64,000 nucleotides of DNA from Gemmatimonadota bacterium (GTDB lineage Bacteria > Gemmatimonadota > Gemmatimonadetes > Gemmatimonadales > Gemmatimonadaceae). The stretch is taken from the NCBI GenBank assembly GCA_028287235.1, contig JAQBQB010000030.1, positions 434,001 through 498,000 on the forward strand, in the 5' to 3' direction. Positions 8,314 through 16,409 of this stretch are shown here, in pieces (within the stretch, counting starts at the first letter, position 1; every line of letters begins with the position of its first letter). Under the pieces are notes generated by a model that had not been told where the DNA came from, searched no databases, and saw only the letters and a program-made list of their open reading frames with translations. A program made the translations under genes and the position numbers.

Positions 8314-8947
8314 GATGCATGACCGGAATGGGAAAATCTGTATGTGCGCTCCAGCCGACCGCTCGCGCGCTCACGCGCACGGTGGCGTCCTGCGCTTCCG
8401 CCGGATCGCCGAACGGCGTGCGACGCCAGCGATAGCGCAGCAGCCGCGACGTCAGCCGCAGACTCGCCATCGACGCCGATGTGCCGAGCGCGACCAGGGC
8501 GGTGCCTCCTTCACGCGCCGCGCGCGTGAGTCGGACCATCTCCGTTCCCTGCGGCTCGGCGCCGGCGATGACCAGCAGCGAGAAGCCGCCCGAGCGCAGC
8601 AGCTCCTCGCCGGCACGCAGCGCGTGCAGCCGCGACTTGGGCCGAACGAGATACGGACCGTCGCCCCAGAAAGCGCCGGCCACGGTGTTGTCACCGTCGA
8701 TCCACGCCGACCGCTCGCCCTTGGCAACCACCGAATGACAGGAGGCGCGGAGGATGGCGGTCGCTCCTCCCTGTGGCGCCCAGACCGACAACCGGCCCCG
8801 CGGCAGTCCGCCGTTCGGCAGCACCTTGTCCAGCTCGGCCATTCCTGTTGCCACGTGTTCCGTGGTCTGCGCCCCGCCCGTGAGCGGAGTCGCGTCCGGA
8901 AAACGCTGTTGGATCAGTGCGCGGAGCGCGGCAACGGAGGTCGACAT
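8255..8947 (-). CDS. imuA: ImuA, RecA-like protein
   Basis: The 230-residue product is the RecA/SulA-like first gene of the mutasome operon. GMAELDKVLPNGGLPRGRL marks the start of the RecA-like fold; the usual Walker A is degenerate (APQGGATAIL, no lysine). It ends with the tail RLSLESELADRRGLPR. The start at 8947 (MSTSVAALRALIQ) is chosen because an upstream in-frame ATG at 9004 falls inside a conserved regulatory motif. Gene order imuA-imuB-DUF3224-dnaE2 and the upstream motif indicate damage induction. Confidence 0.85.
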   Translation of the reverse strand: MSTSVAALRALIQQRFPDATPLTGGAQTTEHVATGMAELDKVLPNGGLPRGRLSVWAPQGGATAILRASCHSVVAKGERSAWIDGDNTVAGAFWGDGPYLVRPKSRLHALRAGEELLRSGGFSLLVIAGAEPQGTEMVRLTRAAREGGTALVALGTSASMASLRLTSRLLRYRWRRTPFGDPAEAQDATVRVSARAVGWSAHTDFPIPVMHHELRLSLESELADRRGLPR

Positions 8948-8996
8948 CAAAACCAAAACGGCTCGGGTCCAGTCCAGTCGGGGGAGAGAAGGTATC

Positions 8997-9013
8997 CCGA
9001 ACATAAACCGAAA
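8997..9013 (-). promoter_or_regulatory. Candidate SOS (LexA) box upstream of imuA
   Basis: Minus strand TTTCGGTTTATGTTCGG, i.e. TTTC-N7-GTTC, 50-66 nt before the imuA start. It is identical at 16 of 17 positions to the motif upstream of the radical SAM gene. The GTTC-N7-GTTC direct-repeat layout is the known alphaproteobacterial LexA box; its use here is inference. Confidence 0.6.
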
Positions 9014-9119
9014 GCAAGAAGAAAGCCTTGCCGTTTTCATAGGGGAATCGACGTAAGTGCTCACAAATGTGATGCACCGGAAAATTCCCACACGAGCTAA
9101 AGCAATGACCCGAAATGGA

Positions 9120-10226
9120 TTACAACCGATCCGGAGCGTCCAGCTCGAGGGTCAACTGCCCGTCGCCGAGAAATCGCTGCGCCACCGCCTCGGCCTGATC
9201 TTCTTCCTCGCCGCTCCGCCCGTTGTGGCCAAAGGGCACGCCGTACCGCGCGCACATCTCGCCCACGCGCGCCTTGAGCCGCTCGCTGTACGCGGCGCTC
9301 GTCTTGTCGCTGCGGCCGTACGTGGACCAGTACCGCTTGGCCAGATGCGGAAACTCCTGCTCGATGAACGGGAGGTAGCGCGCCCGCGCCGTTGCCCGCA
9401 GCCGCAACGAGCAGGTGTTGAGATACGACGCGCCGCGCTCGGCCACCGCCTTCACCAGCGCCTCGAGCGCTTCGTCGGAGTCGGTGATCGCCGGCAGCAC
9501 GGGCATGACGTTGATGCCCGTCTCGATGCCGTTGTCGCGCAGCCGCGCGAGCGCGCGCAGCCGGGCTTCAGGTGTAGGAGCGCGCGGCTCTATGCGGCGC
9601 GCGAGATCGCGATCGAGCGAGATGAGCGAGAGATGAACCGTGAGCCGCGAGTTTCGCGCGATGCGCTTCAGCACGTCGATGTCGCGCGTCACCAACGGAC
9701 TCTTCGTGATGATGCAGATCGACAACCCCGGATGCTCGGCGATCACCTCGAGCACGGAGCGCGTGATGCGAAAGCGCCGCTCGGCCGGCTGAAAGGGATC
9801 GGTCGCCGTGCCGATGACGATCGTGTCGCCATGCAGCAGCGCCTGGTGCCGCTCGGAGCCGTGGCGCAGCACTTTGCGCAGCACGTCGGCGGCGTTCTGC
9901 TTGACGAAGATCCGCCGCTCGAAGGCGAGCCAGAAGGGCATCGTGTCGCGCGCCGACTGCATCTCGTCGTGCTCGGGATTCGCCGTCGCCGTCCGATCGA
10001 GGACGTACCGGTGTGCGTAGCGCGCATAGCAATACGCACAACCGAACGCGCATCCCACGTAGGGATTGATCGACCAGAATCCCATGCCCGTGGTTTCGGG
10101 CCCGTTCAGTACCGACCGCGCGATCGTGCCGAAGTACTGAATGTCCTTCTGCTCGCCGACCATCGGGACTGGCTGGCCGAGCACACTCGCGTCGAACAAT
10201 GCGCCTTGCTGGAACTTCGTCGCCAT
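9120..10226 (-). CDS. Radical SAM protein, PA0069/Rv2578c-like (SplB-related)
   Basis: The 368-residue product has the radical SAM cluster C-x3-C-x2-C (GCAFGCAYCYARY, near residue 60) and further strands typical of the group (IVIGTATDPFQPAE, SICIITKSPLVTRDIDVL, INVMPVLPAITDS). These proteins are related in sequence to spore photoproduct lyase but their reaction is not established. It lies upstream of the mutasome operon, with its own copy of the same upstream motif 13-29 nt before the start codon, suggesting damage induction and a possible repair role. Confidence 0.9.
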   Translation of the reverse strand: MATKFQQGALFDASVLGQPVPMVGEQKDIQYFGTIARSVLNGPETTGMGFWSINPYVGCAFGCAYCYARYAHRYVLDRTATANPEHDEMQSARDTMPFWLAFERRIFVKQNAADVLRKVLRHGSERHQALLHGDTIVIGTATDPFQPAERRFRITRSVLEVIAEHPGLSICIITKSPLVTRDIDVLKRIARNSRLTVHLSLISLDRDLARRIEPRAPTPEARLRALARLRDNGIETGINVMPVLPAITDSDEALEALVKAVAERGASYLNTCSLRLRATARARYLPFIEQEFPHLAKRYWSTYGRSDKTSAAYSERLKARVGEMCARYGVPFGHNGRSGEEEDQAEAVAQRFLGDGQLTLELDAPDRL

Positions 10227-10238
10227 GCTCGGAGCATA

Positions 10239-10255
10239 CCGAACATATACCGAAA
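10239..10255 (-). promoter_or_regulatory. Candidate SOS (LexA) box upstream of the radical SAM gene
   Basis: Minus strand TTTCGGTATATGTTCGG (TTTC-N7-GTTC), one base different from the motif in front of imuA. It is close enough to the start codon to overlap the leader or promoter, a repressor-like position. Confidence 0.6.
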
Positions 10256-10307
10256 CAGCAAGCGAGCTGGTGGCACGTCCGGCAGTTTCACTCCCTTGGG
10301 ATGACTA

Positions 10308-10907
10308 TCAAAACGGCCCGAAGCTCATCCCCAGATCGGCGCGCCCATCCGCCTGCGGCCGAGCGAAAAAGTTGGCGTAGTGCTTATCGCGCGACATCCG
10401 AAACGCGTGAATCGCCGCGATTCCTCCGAACAGCGCCGTGATCTGCGTCTTGTTCATCGCGCGCGTCCGCGCCATGAAGTCCACGTCGCTCACCTTGCCC
10501 CAACGGCCGATCGTGAGATAGAACACCGTGGTGCCAAGCCCGCCGCCGAGTACCCCGCGCTCGAACGCGCTGCCGCGCGAGTGCGGGATGTCCAGAATCG
10601 CTTCGTCGATCGCCGACTGCATCGTGAGGCCGGCGGCCGAGAAGAGAAACTGCAGATGCGGCTCGGTATGGGAGTTGATGCCCGAGTACACGGTCGGCCG
10701 GTACTCGTCGAAGCCGAAGCTCGGATGGTGGCCGGCCGCGAGGCTGACCAGCACGTGCGCCGCCTCGTGCGCCAGGATGCTCGTCGTCACACCGTAGCCG
10801 AGCTTCTTCCAGTAGTTCGGCGAGAGCCGCGCCGAGGTGGAATCCTGCGCTGAAGCTGTTGCCGAGCTGACACTCAGGAGCAAAACAACCGTTCGAAGAA
10901 AACGCAC
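10308..10907 (-). CDS. Membrane/exported protein with HEAAH metalloprotease-like motif
   Basis: About 199 residues. The GTG at 10907 gives a clean signal peptide (RFLRTVVLLLSVSSATASAQ); an in-frame GTG at 10925 is an alternative. After it comes a hydrophobic helix with HEAAHVLVSLAAG, an HExxH zinc-binding signature, then GHHPSFGFDEYRP and two later hydrophobic helices (GVLGGGLGTTVFYLTIG, ITALFGGIAAIHAFRMS). The pattern recalls small site-2-protease-like or M50-like proteins, but no second metal ligand motif (NxxPxxxxD) is seen. Function unproven. Confidence 0.65.
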   Translation of the reverse strand: MRFLRTVVLLLSVSSATASAQDSTSARLSPNYWKKLGYGVTTSILAHEAAHVLVSLAAGHHPSFGFDEYRPTVYSGINSHTEPHLQFLFSAAGLTMQSAIDEAILDIPHSRGSAFERGVLGGGLGTTVFYLTIGRWGKVSDVDFMARTRAMNKTQITALFGGIAAIHAFRMSRDKHYANFFARPQADGRADLGMSFGPF

Positions 10908-10944
10908 AATGGCTCGCAGTGGCACGTCGTGGTAAACTGTTCCG

Positions 10945-11232
10945 ATGCGACAGAAACTGTCCGACCTGGAAATTCAGCGCGCGCTCGGCTCACTCGCCGG
11001 ATGGTCGCGCCGTGGTGAGACGTTGGTCAAGACCTACACCTTCGAAAAATTCGCGGACGGCATCGCCTTCGTCGATCGCGTGGCCGTCGCCGCCGACGCG
11101 ATGGACCACCATCCCGACATCGACATCCGCTACACCAAGATCGCGATCGCGCTGTCGACGCACGACGCGGGTGGGATCACGCAGTCGGATCTCACGCTGG
11201 CGGAGAAGATCGAAAAAGCATTGTCATCCTGA
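10945..11232 (+). CDS. phhB: 4a-hydroxytetrahydrobiopterin dehydratase (PCD/DCoH)
   Basis: The 95-residue product is of normal size for pterin-4a-carbinolamine dehydratase, which regenerates tetrahydrobiopterin after aromatic hydroxylation. The active-site region MDHHPDIDIRY and the strand KIAIALSTHDAGGIT are intact. Oddity: its last codons TTG TCA TCC TGA are the first bases of a dispersed repeat that follows. Confidence 0.94.
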   Translation: MRQKLSDLEIQRALGSLAGWSRRGETLVKTYTFEKFADGIAFVDRVAVAADAMDHHPDIDIRYTKIAIALSTHDAGGITQSDLTLAEKIEKALSS

Positions 11233-11341
11233 GCGCACCGTCATCCTGAGCGCGCTGTCATCCTGAGCGCGCTGTCATCCTGAGCGCAGCGAAGGATCGC
11301 TGTCCTCGGTACGAGATCCTTCGCTCCGCTCACGATGACAG
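11222..11341. repeat. Dispersed repeat cluster, four direct units and a large hairpin
   Basis: TCATCCTGAGCGC occurs four times at about 17-20 nt spacing; the last unit continues as GCAGCGAAGGATC and is followed by the inverted copy GATCCTTCGCTCCGCTCACG ATGACA. The inverted copies can fold into a hairpin of about 20 bp between the convergent phhB and PIG-L genes and may work as a bidirectional terminator. Both genes end inside it. Confidence 0.8.
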
Positions 11342-12028
11342 ACCCTCGAACAGCTCGTCGATCATTGCGCGCGGCTGGGGCACGCCGGCCGCGAACGCGA
11401 GCCGCTCGACGTCGACGAACGACGTCTCGAACGCGGCGGCCGAGAGCTGTTGCGTCGCGTGCGCTTCGAACGCGGCGCGCTTCGTCGCCTTCCACGCGCG
11501 AACGTCGATGCCGGCGGTGGGCGGAATCGGCTCGACGGTCAACCGCGGGTCGGGAAGCGGAAACTGCCACGAGTGGTAGAACAGCCGCGACGTGCGATGG
11601 AGCCCCGATAGAAAGAACGCCGCGGTCGTGGCGCGCGACATCGCGCGGTGATCGCGATGTCCCGGCGGTCCGCCGTCCGGTCCGAACGCCAGAACGATCG
11701 CCGGTGTGTGTCGCCGCAAGAACGCGATGATGTCGTCGATCAGCGGCGCGGGGTCGATCGTGTGGAGGGTTCCGTCGGGGTAGCCCGGCGTCTCGACCGA
11801 CTGAATGCCGAGGATCCGCGCCGCCGCCGCGAGCTCGCGTTTCCGAATTTCGGCAAGCTCCTCGCGCGACGAAACGGGGACGGCGGCACTCTTGCCGGCG
11901 TCCCCGTTCGTTGCACAAAAGAGATCGATGCGGTGTCCCGCGCTCGCGTTCTTGGCGATGATGCCGCCGACGCAGAACGTCTCGTCGTCGGGGTGCGCGA
12001 GGACGCACGCGATGTTGCGCGGCGTCAA
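11330..12028 (-). CDS. PIG-L family deacetylase
   Basis: The 232-residue product has the zinc-binding AHPDDE motif (residues 10-15), the second metal site region GHRDHRAMS and a GYPDGTL loop. PIG-L enzymes remove N-acetyl groups from sugar conjugates such as GlcNAc-malate (bacillithiol pathway, BshB) or GlcNAc-inositol; the substrate here cannot be assigned. The last residues LSS-stop are encoded by the dispersed repeat. It starts 1 nt after the stop of the upstream Bax-inhibitor gene, so the two are one transcript. Confidence 0.9.
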   Translation of the reverse strand: MTPRNIACVLAHPDDETFCVGGIIAKNASAGHRIDLFCATNGDAGKSAAVPVSSREELAEIRKRELAAAARILGIQSVETPGYPDGTLHTIDPAPLIDDIIAFLRRHTPAIVLAFGPDGGPPGHRDHRAMSRATTAAFFLSGLHRTSRLFYHSWQFPLPDPRLTVEPIPPTAGIDVRAWKATKRAAFEAHATQQLSAAAFETSFVDVERLAFAAGVPQPRAMIDELFEGLSS

Positions 12029-12029
12029 T

Positions 12030-12713
12030 CTACCGGCGCCGGTTTCCGCCGCCCACGATGCTGAGCATGAAGATGAACATGTTGAGCAGGTCGAGATAGA
12101 TCGACACCGCGGCCATGACGTAGTCGTCCTGCCCGTACGTTCCCGAGCGCACGATGCGCCAGGTGTCGAACACGAGCAGCCCCGACATCACGAGCAACCC
12201 GATGACGCTGATCCAGAGCGCGCCCGCGGCGCTGGCCACGAACATGTTGATGATCATCGCGACGAGCAGCACGCCGAGCCCGATGGCGAAGAAGCTGCCC
12301 CAAGCGCTGAAGTCGCGGCGGCTGAACACGGCGTACGCCGACAGCACGGTGAATGCACCGAGCGTGAGCATTGCCGCTTGGCTGACGGAGCCGGGCGCGC
12401 TGCGCTCGGCCATCTGCAGGAAGGGCGCGAGCCAGATGCCTTCGATGAACGTGAAGACACCGGTGAGGATCAAGTTCCTCGGAAAATCCCGCGCGGCGCG
12501 CTGCGCCATGATCAGCGGGATGAACATGCAGAAGAACGTGATGAACGGGTGCTGGATGACGGCGGTCATCAGCCCCGGTTGCGTGAACGCGAACGCCGCG
12601 CCGAACATGGTGACGATGACGCTTGCGAAGACCAGTCCGTAGGTGCGCCGCACGAGCGTTGCGCGCTCGGCGCCAGTCCGGACCTGAACTGCTGGTGCGT
12701 ATGAGAAGCCCAT
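12030..12713 (-). CDS. Bax inhibitor-1/YccA family membrane protein
   Basis: The 227-residue product has seven hydrophobic segments and the UPF0005/BI-1 pattern, e.g. IVTMFGAAFAFTQPGLM, LTLGAFTVLSAYAVFSRRDFS and the C-terminal DDYVMAAVSIYLDLLNMFIF. Members are inner-membrane channels or protease partners (YccA interacts with FtsH). It is the first gene of a two-gene operon with PIG-L. Confidence 0.93.
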   Translation of the reverse strand: MGFSYAPAVQVRTGAERATLVRRTYGLVFASVIVTMFGAAFAFTQPGLMTAVIQHPFITFFCMFIPLIMAQRAARDFPRNLILTGVFTFIEGIWLAPFLQMAERSAPGSVSQAAMLTLGAFTVLSAYAVFSRRDFSAWGSFFAIGLGVLLVAMIINMFVASAAGALWISVIGLLVMSGLLVFDTWRIVRSGTYGQDDYVMAAVSIYLDLLNMFIFMLSIVGGGNRRR

Positions 12714-12780
12714 GGTGAGCTCGAACTCCGTTGGGGAACGTTACGGTAAAGTATACCCCGGGCGGTGGTTCAGGTGCCAG

Positions 12781-12868
12781 TTGTCGTGCTGAGCGCAGGG
12801 CTGTCGTTCTGAGCGCAGCGAAGGATCGCTGTCATTCGAAGAGATCCTTCGCTTCGCTCAGGATGACA
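12781..12868. repeat. Dispersed repeat with hairpin
   Basis: GTCGTGCTGAGCGCAGGG, then CTGTCGTTCTGAGCGCAGCG AAGGATC, then the inverted copy GATCCTTCGCTTCGCTCAGG ATGACA. Same family as the 11222 cluster; forms a hairpin in the gap between the Bax-inhibitor promoter and the end of the DUF4097 operon. Confidence 0.8.
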
Positions 12869-12892
12869 CCCTGCTTCGCACGCCAAACTTTC

Positions 12893-13711
12893 TTAGTGCG
12901 TCGCGCCGCGGCTGACGACAGACACGGTTCCGTTGAGCGACCGCATCTTCACCACGCGAGTGGACGCACCGATCTGCCCGGTGAGGCGCCGGCCCGATCG
13001 GCCCCTCGGAGACTGCGGCACGGGGAAATCGCTCCGCACGACACCGTTCACCGTGGACAGATCGAAGGCGCCTTCCACACTCGACGGGAGCTCGGCGTGG
13101 ATCGAGCCGTTGTTCGTGGTGAGGTGGATGGAGTCCGACTGGGACAACGAGTCGGCGCTCAGGCGCACGTCGCCGTTCGTCGTCACCAGCGCGAGCGGTC
13201 CCGACACGTTCGACGCGGTGACGCCGCCGTTCGCCGTGCGCGCCGTGACTCCGGCCGAGACACCCTCGATCTGCAGCGAGCCGTTGGTCGTGCGCGCGTC
13301 CAGCACGACGTTCGCCGGAACCTCGGCGACGAGGTCGGCCGTCGCGTCGCTGACACGGTGGAAGAGGCTGAACATCGTGAGGAAACCGCCGGTCTGCTTG
13401 CCGCGATACCCACCGTCGCCGCACTTGCCGCTGCCGCTCCACATGGCGCAGACGTAGTAGTCGTTGCCAACCTGGTTGACGACGAAGCGAATGTCGTTCG
13501 CGCGGCCCTTGCGCCAACGCCGCGTTCCGTTGACCACCACCGATTGTCCGGTGGCCCGGCGCACGGTGATGTCGCCCGAGCCGTCGCGAAGGTGTACCAC
13601 GGCGCCGGCGGGCAGCTCGTTGGTCCAACGGAAGGCGTCGTCTTCGCCGGGACCCCGGCAGGCGGCCGCGGCGAGCAGCGCGGCGGCGGCGATGGCAAAG
13701 CGGTATTTCAC
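12893..13711 (-). CDS. DUF4097-like lipoprotein (paralogue 4)
   Basis: The 272-residue product starts with a lipoprotein signal (AAALLAAAACRGPG, lipobox AAAC) and is made of short repeated strands with the -NG- turn pattern (ARTTNGSLQIEG, ARTANGGVTASNVSGP, LVTTNGDVRLSAD, LSTVNGVVRSD) typical of DUF4097/DUF4098 right-handed beta-helix proteins. It is the last of four related genes behind an ECF sigma/anti-sigma pair. Exposed on the periplasmic face of a membrane by the lipid anchor (inferred). Molecular role unknown. Confidence 0.85.
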   Translation of the reverse strand: MKYRFAIAAAALLAAAACRGPGEDDAFRWTNELPAGAVVHLRDGSGDITVRRATGQSVVVNGTRRWRKGRANDIRFVVNQVGNDYYVCAMWSGSGKCGDGGYRGKQTGGFLTMFSLFHRVSDATADLVAEVPANVVLDARTTNGSLQIEGVSAGVTARTANGGVTASNVSGPLALVTTNGDVRLSADSLSQSDSIHLTTNNGSIHAELPSSVEGAFDLSTVNGVVRSDFPVPQSPRGRSGRRLTGQIGASTRVVKMRSLNGTVSVVSRGATH

Positions 13712-13775
13712 GAGCGTCTCCGAATCGGGCGGTTCAGCCGTCCCTGCAGGACATACGAGCCAGTGTCCGACAAAG

Positions 13776-14579
13776 TTACCGCTTTCTCAGCTCCACGCTG
13801 CCGTTGACGGTCTCCAGCCGGATGCGCGGCCCGCCCGGCCGGCCCACGTGAGTCCGCAGATGGTGCGGCTCCAGGCGGCCACGGACCGTCATCTCGAAGT
13901 TGGTGTTCAGCGAGCCGTTCACGGTCGCCATCTCGAGGTCGCCGTTGAAGTCCCCGCCGAATTCGACCGCCACACTTCCGTTCACCGTGGTGAATTCCAT
14001 GTTGGCGTCGGTGTCGACCCGGCCCAAGCGAGCCCGGATGCCGCCGTTCACGTTGCTGGCATTGACGCGGCCGCCGCCCGTGGTCACTTCGAGCTCGCCG
14101 TTCACCGTTCCGGCGTCGACGTCGGACGTCGTGCCGTCGACCATGACCGCGCCGTTCACTGTGTTCACGGCGACCTTCACGCCCTTCGGCACGAGCACGC
14201 GGAACTCGACGCTCACGTCGTTGTTGTTGTTCCGCGAACGGCGGTCGTCATGCGACCGATAGCCGCGCTCGTCGCACGACGAGGTGTCGCCCCAGAGCGC
14301 GCAGATCAGAACGCTCTCGGAGCCGGGTCCCACCTTCGTCGTCTCGAAGCGCACGGCCGACGGGTCGCCGCGGCGCCAGTGCTTCGTGGCTGTGACCTCG
14401 ACGTTGTCGCCGCTCGCCTGGCCCACGGTGATGGCGCCGTTGAGGTTCTGGATGCGAATCCAGCGGCCGGCGGGAATGCGTCCCGTCCAGTTGAACGTGT
14501 CGCCGGTCTGGCGCTGCTGCCCGGCGGCGGGCAGCGCGATGGTCGCGAGCAGCGCGATCGCGCGAAGAGTCGAAGGCAT
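13776..14579 (-). CDS. DUF4097-like exported protein (paralogue 3)
   Basis: The 267-residue product has a signal peptide (LRAIALLATIALPAAGQQ) and the same beta-helix pattern with VNG turns (AVNTVNGAVMVDGTTS, AGTVNGELEVTTGG, FTTVNGSVAVEFGG, LETVNGSVELRKR). The start is set at the ATG at 14579; the frame is open far upstream but that part lies over paralogue 2 and has no signal peptide. A pair of cysteines in CALWGDTSSCDERGY is shared with the neighbouring paralogues and may form a disulphide. Confidence 0.87.
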   Translation of the reverse strand: MPSTLRAIALLATIALPAAGQQRQTGDTFNWTGRIPAGRWIRIQNLNGAITVGQASGDNVEVTATKHWRRGDPSAVRFETTKVGPGSESVLICALWGDTSSCDERGYRSHDDRRSRNNNNDVSVEFRVLVPKGVKVAVNTVNGAVMVDGTTSDVDAGTVNGELEVTTGGGRVNASNVNGGIRARLGRVDTDANMEFTTVNGSVAVEFGGDFNGDLEMATVNGSLNTNFEMTVRGRLEPHHLRTHVGRPGGPRIRLETVNGSVELRKR

Positions 14580-14590
14580 GGAGGCTCGTC

Positions 14591-15388
14591 TCAATTGATC
14601 TTGCGAATTCTCACATCGCCGCTGACGGTGGTCAAGTCGAGGCGGCGGCCACCGTTGCCGATGCGCGCCTCGATCCGCCGGCGGCTCATGCGTCCGTTGC
14701 CCAGCGTGATCGGATAGTCGCTGTCCAAGCCGCCGCTCACCGTGGACATCGAGATGTCGGCGTCGAGCTGCTTGGGCAGCTCGAGCGTCACGTCGCCGCT
14801 CACCGTGCGGAACGACAGATCGCCACGTCCGGTGAGCTCGTCGACGTGCACGTCGACATTGCCGCTCACGCTGTGCGCGCTGACCGACGTCGCGCGAATG
14901 CGGTCGAGCCGCACGTCGCCACTCACGCTGCTGGCCGTGACGTCGCCCTGCGCGCCGGTCACGCTCACGCTGCCGCTCACCGAGCTCGCCGAGACGATGA
15001 GATTCGCCGGCACGGCGACCTCGAGATTCATGCTGGCGTTGCTCCAGTCGTTGTTCCGGCCCCAGCGGTCGCCGCGCGAGTGGTAGCCATTGTCGTCGCA
15101 TGACGAGTTGGAGTCGTCGTACAACACGCAGATGACGACGCCGCGCGAGGTCTGCTGCACGTCGGCCTTGATCAGGTCGATGTTGCGGCCGCTGCCGTGC
15201 TTGATGCCCACGACCTCGACGCGTCCGGTGGTGGACGGCACGACCTTCACGTCGCCGTTCACGTTGTGGATCGAGACCTCGTTGCCAGCGGGGAGCGCCT
15301 TTTCCCAGCGGAAGTCGCCGCGCTGCTGCGCGGCCAACGGAGCGGCGAACGCGGCGAGAAACGCCAGAGGAACCAGTCGACGAATCAT
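14591..15388 (-). CDS. DUF4097-like exported protein (paralogue 2)
   Basis: The 265-residue product has a signal peptide (LVPLAFLAAFAAPLAAQQ) and repeated VSG-turn strands (VSASSVSGSVSVTGAQG, ASSVSGDVRLDRI, AHSVSGNVDVHVD, FRTVSGDVTLEL, LTTVSGDVRIRKIN) of the DUF4097 beta-helix type. The CVLYDDSNSSCDDNGYHS segment corresponds to the cysteine pair in paralogues 3 and 4. It lies 11 nt before paralogue 3 in the same operon. Confidence 0.88.
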   Translation of the reverse strand: MIRRLVPLAFLAAFAAPLAAQQRGDFRWEKALPAGNEVSIHNVNGDVKVVPSTTGRVEVVGIKHGSGRNIDLIKADVQQTSRGVVICVLYDDSNSSCDDNGYHSRGDRWGRNNDWSNASMNLEVAVPANLIVSASSVSGSVSVTGAQGDVTASSVSGDVRLDRIRATSVSAHSVSGNVDVHVDELTGRGDLSFRTVSGDVTLELPKQLDADISMSTVSGGLDSDYPITLGNGRMSRRRIEARIGNGGRRLDLTTVSGDVRIRKIN

Positions 15389-15429
15389 TCGTGCACCCTG
15401 ATGGTGGAGGGGATTACCGACCTAGCGGC

Positions 15430-16398
15430 TTACCGGCGGTCGCTCGCGCCCCGTCCGTTCGACGAGATCGTGATGTCGCCGCTGAACGTCTCGGCGGTGA
15501 TGCGCGCCGCACCGGCGCCGATCTCGAAGGTGAAGCGCTTCGAGCTCGACCGGCCGATGCCGTGCTCGCCCGGCTTGAGCGTGATGGGGAAATCGCTGTT
15601 GATGCCGCCGCTCCAGGTGGAGACGGTGAGCTGCGCGCTGGCCTCGCGCGGGATGTGCATCCGCACGTCGCCCGAATGCGTGACCATCTCGTAGCGGCCC
15701 GCGGGGTCGACGATGCCGTCGTAGGTGACGTCGCCGCTCGTCGTCTTGACGCGCACCAGCTTGGCGGTGACGCCGCGCATCTCGATGTCGCCGCTCACCG
15801 TGCCCACGTCCACGTTGCCGCGCACGTCGGTGAGCTTCACGTCGCCGCTCACCGTGACCACCTCGGCGTCGCCGCTGATGTTCGTCGCCGAGAGCTCGCC
15901 CGACAGCGTGTTGACGTCGAGCCGCGTCGTGGCGTCTTCCACCTGGATGTCGCCGCTCTGCGAATGCGTCTCCACCTGCCCGCGCGTTCCGCGCACCGAG
16001 ATGTCGCCGGAGCGCGCCGTGGCCAGCACGCGCACGCCGTAAGGCACCGAGACCTCGAAGCGCGTGTCGCTGCCGCGATTGCTGCCGCCCACCTCGAGGG
16101 TCATGCGCGACGACGTCGCGCTCAAGCGGATGTTGTCGTCGTCGCTCACCGCGCGCACGTGCACCTGGTCGCGCGACCAGCCGGTGACGATGATGTCCCC
16201 GCTCGTCGCGTTCACGGTGACCGTGCCGTTCTTGTCGAAGGCGAAGGTCGTGTCGATGCGCGACTGGTAGTCGGCGTTGCGGCTGTATCGCCGCGTCTGA
16301 GCGCCGGCGGTACGAGCGCTGCTCGCGACGCTCGCGGCCAGGGACATTCCGGCGGCCGCCGTCAGCGCGAGCGCCCGGATCGTACGAATGCGAATCAT
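15430..16398 (-). CDS. DUF4097-like exported protein (paralogue 1)
   Basis: The 322-residue product has a signal peptide (RALALTAAAGMSLAASVASS...AGAQ) and a long series of SGD-turn strands (VNATSGDIIVTGWSRDQ, ATARSGDISVRGTRGQ, THSQSGDIQVED, VNTLSGELSATNISGD, VTVSGDVKLTD, GTVSGDIEMRG), the clearest DUF4097 beta-helix of the four. The ATG at 16398 is used; a GTG at 16413 overlapping the anti-sigma stop is possible. First DUF4097 gene after the anti-sigma factor. Confidence 0.87.
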   Translation of the reverse strand: MIRIRTIRALALTAAAGMSLAASVASSARTAGAQTRRYSRNADYQSRIDTTFAFDKNGTVTVNATSGDIIVTGWSRDQVHVRAVSDDDNIRLSATSSRMTLEVGGSNRGSDTRFEVSVPYGVRVLATARSGDISVRGTRGQVETHSQSGDIQVEDATTRLDVNTLSGELSATNISGDAEVVTVSGDVKLTDVRGNVDVGTVSGDIEMRGVTAKLVRVKTTSGDVTYDGIVDPAGRYEMVTHSGDVRMHIPREASAQLTVSTWSGGINSDFPITLKPGEHGIGRSSSKRFTFEIGAGAARITAETFSGDITISSNGRGASDRR

Positions 16399-16409
16399 TG
16401 AGTATTTGC

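Noticed and set aside
11222-11341. Tandem TCATCCTGAGCGC units, considered as a CRISPR array
   Set aside because: Units are adjacent with no unique spacers and the same sequence occurs singly elsewhere; it is a dispersed repeat.
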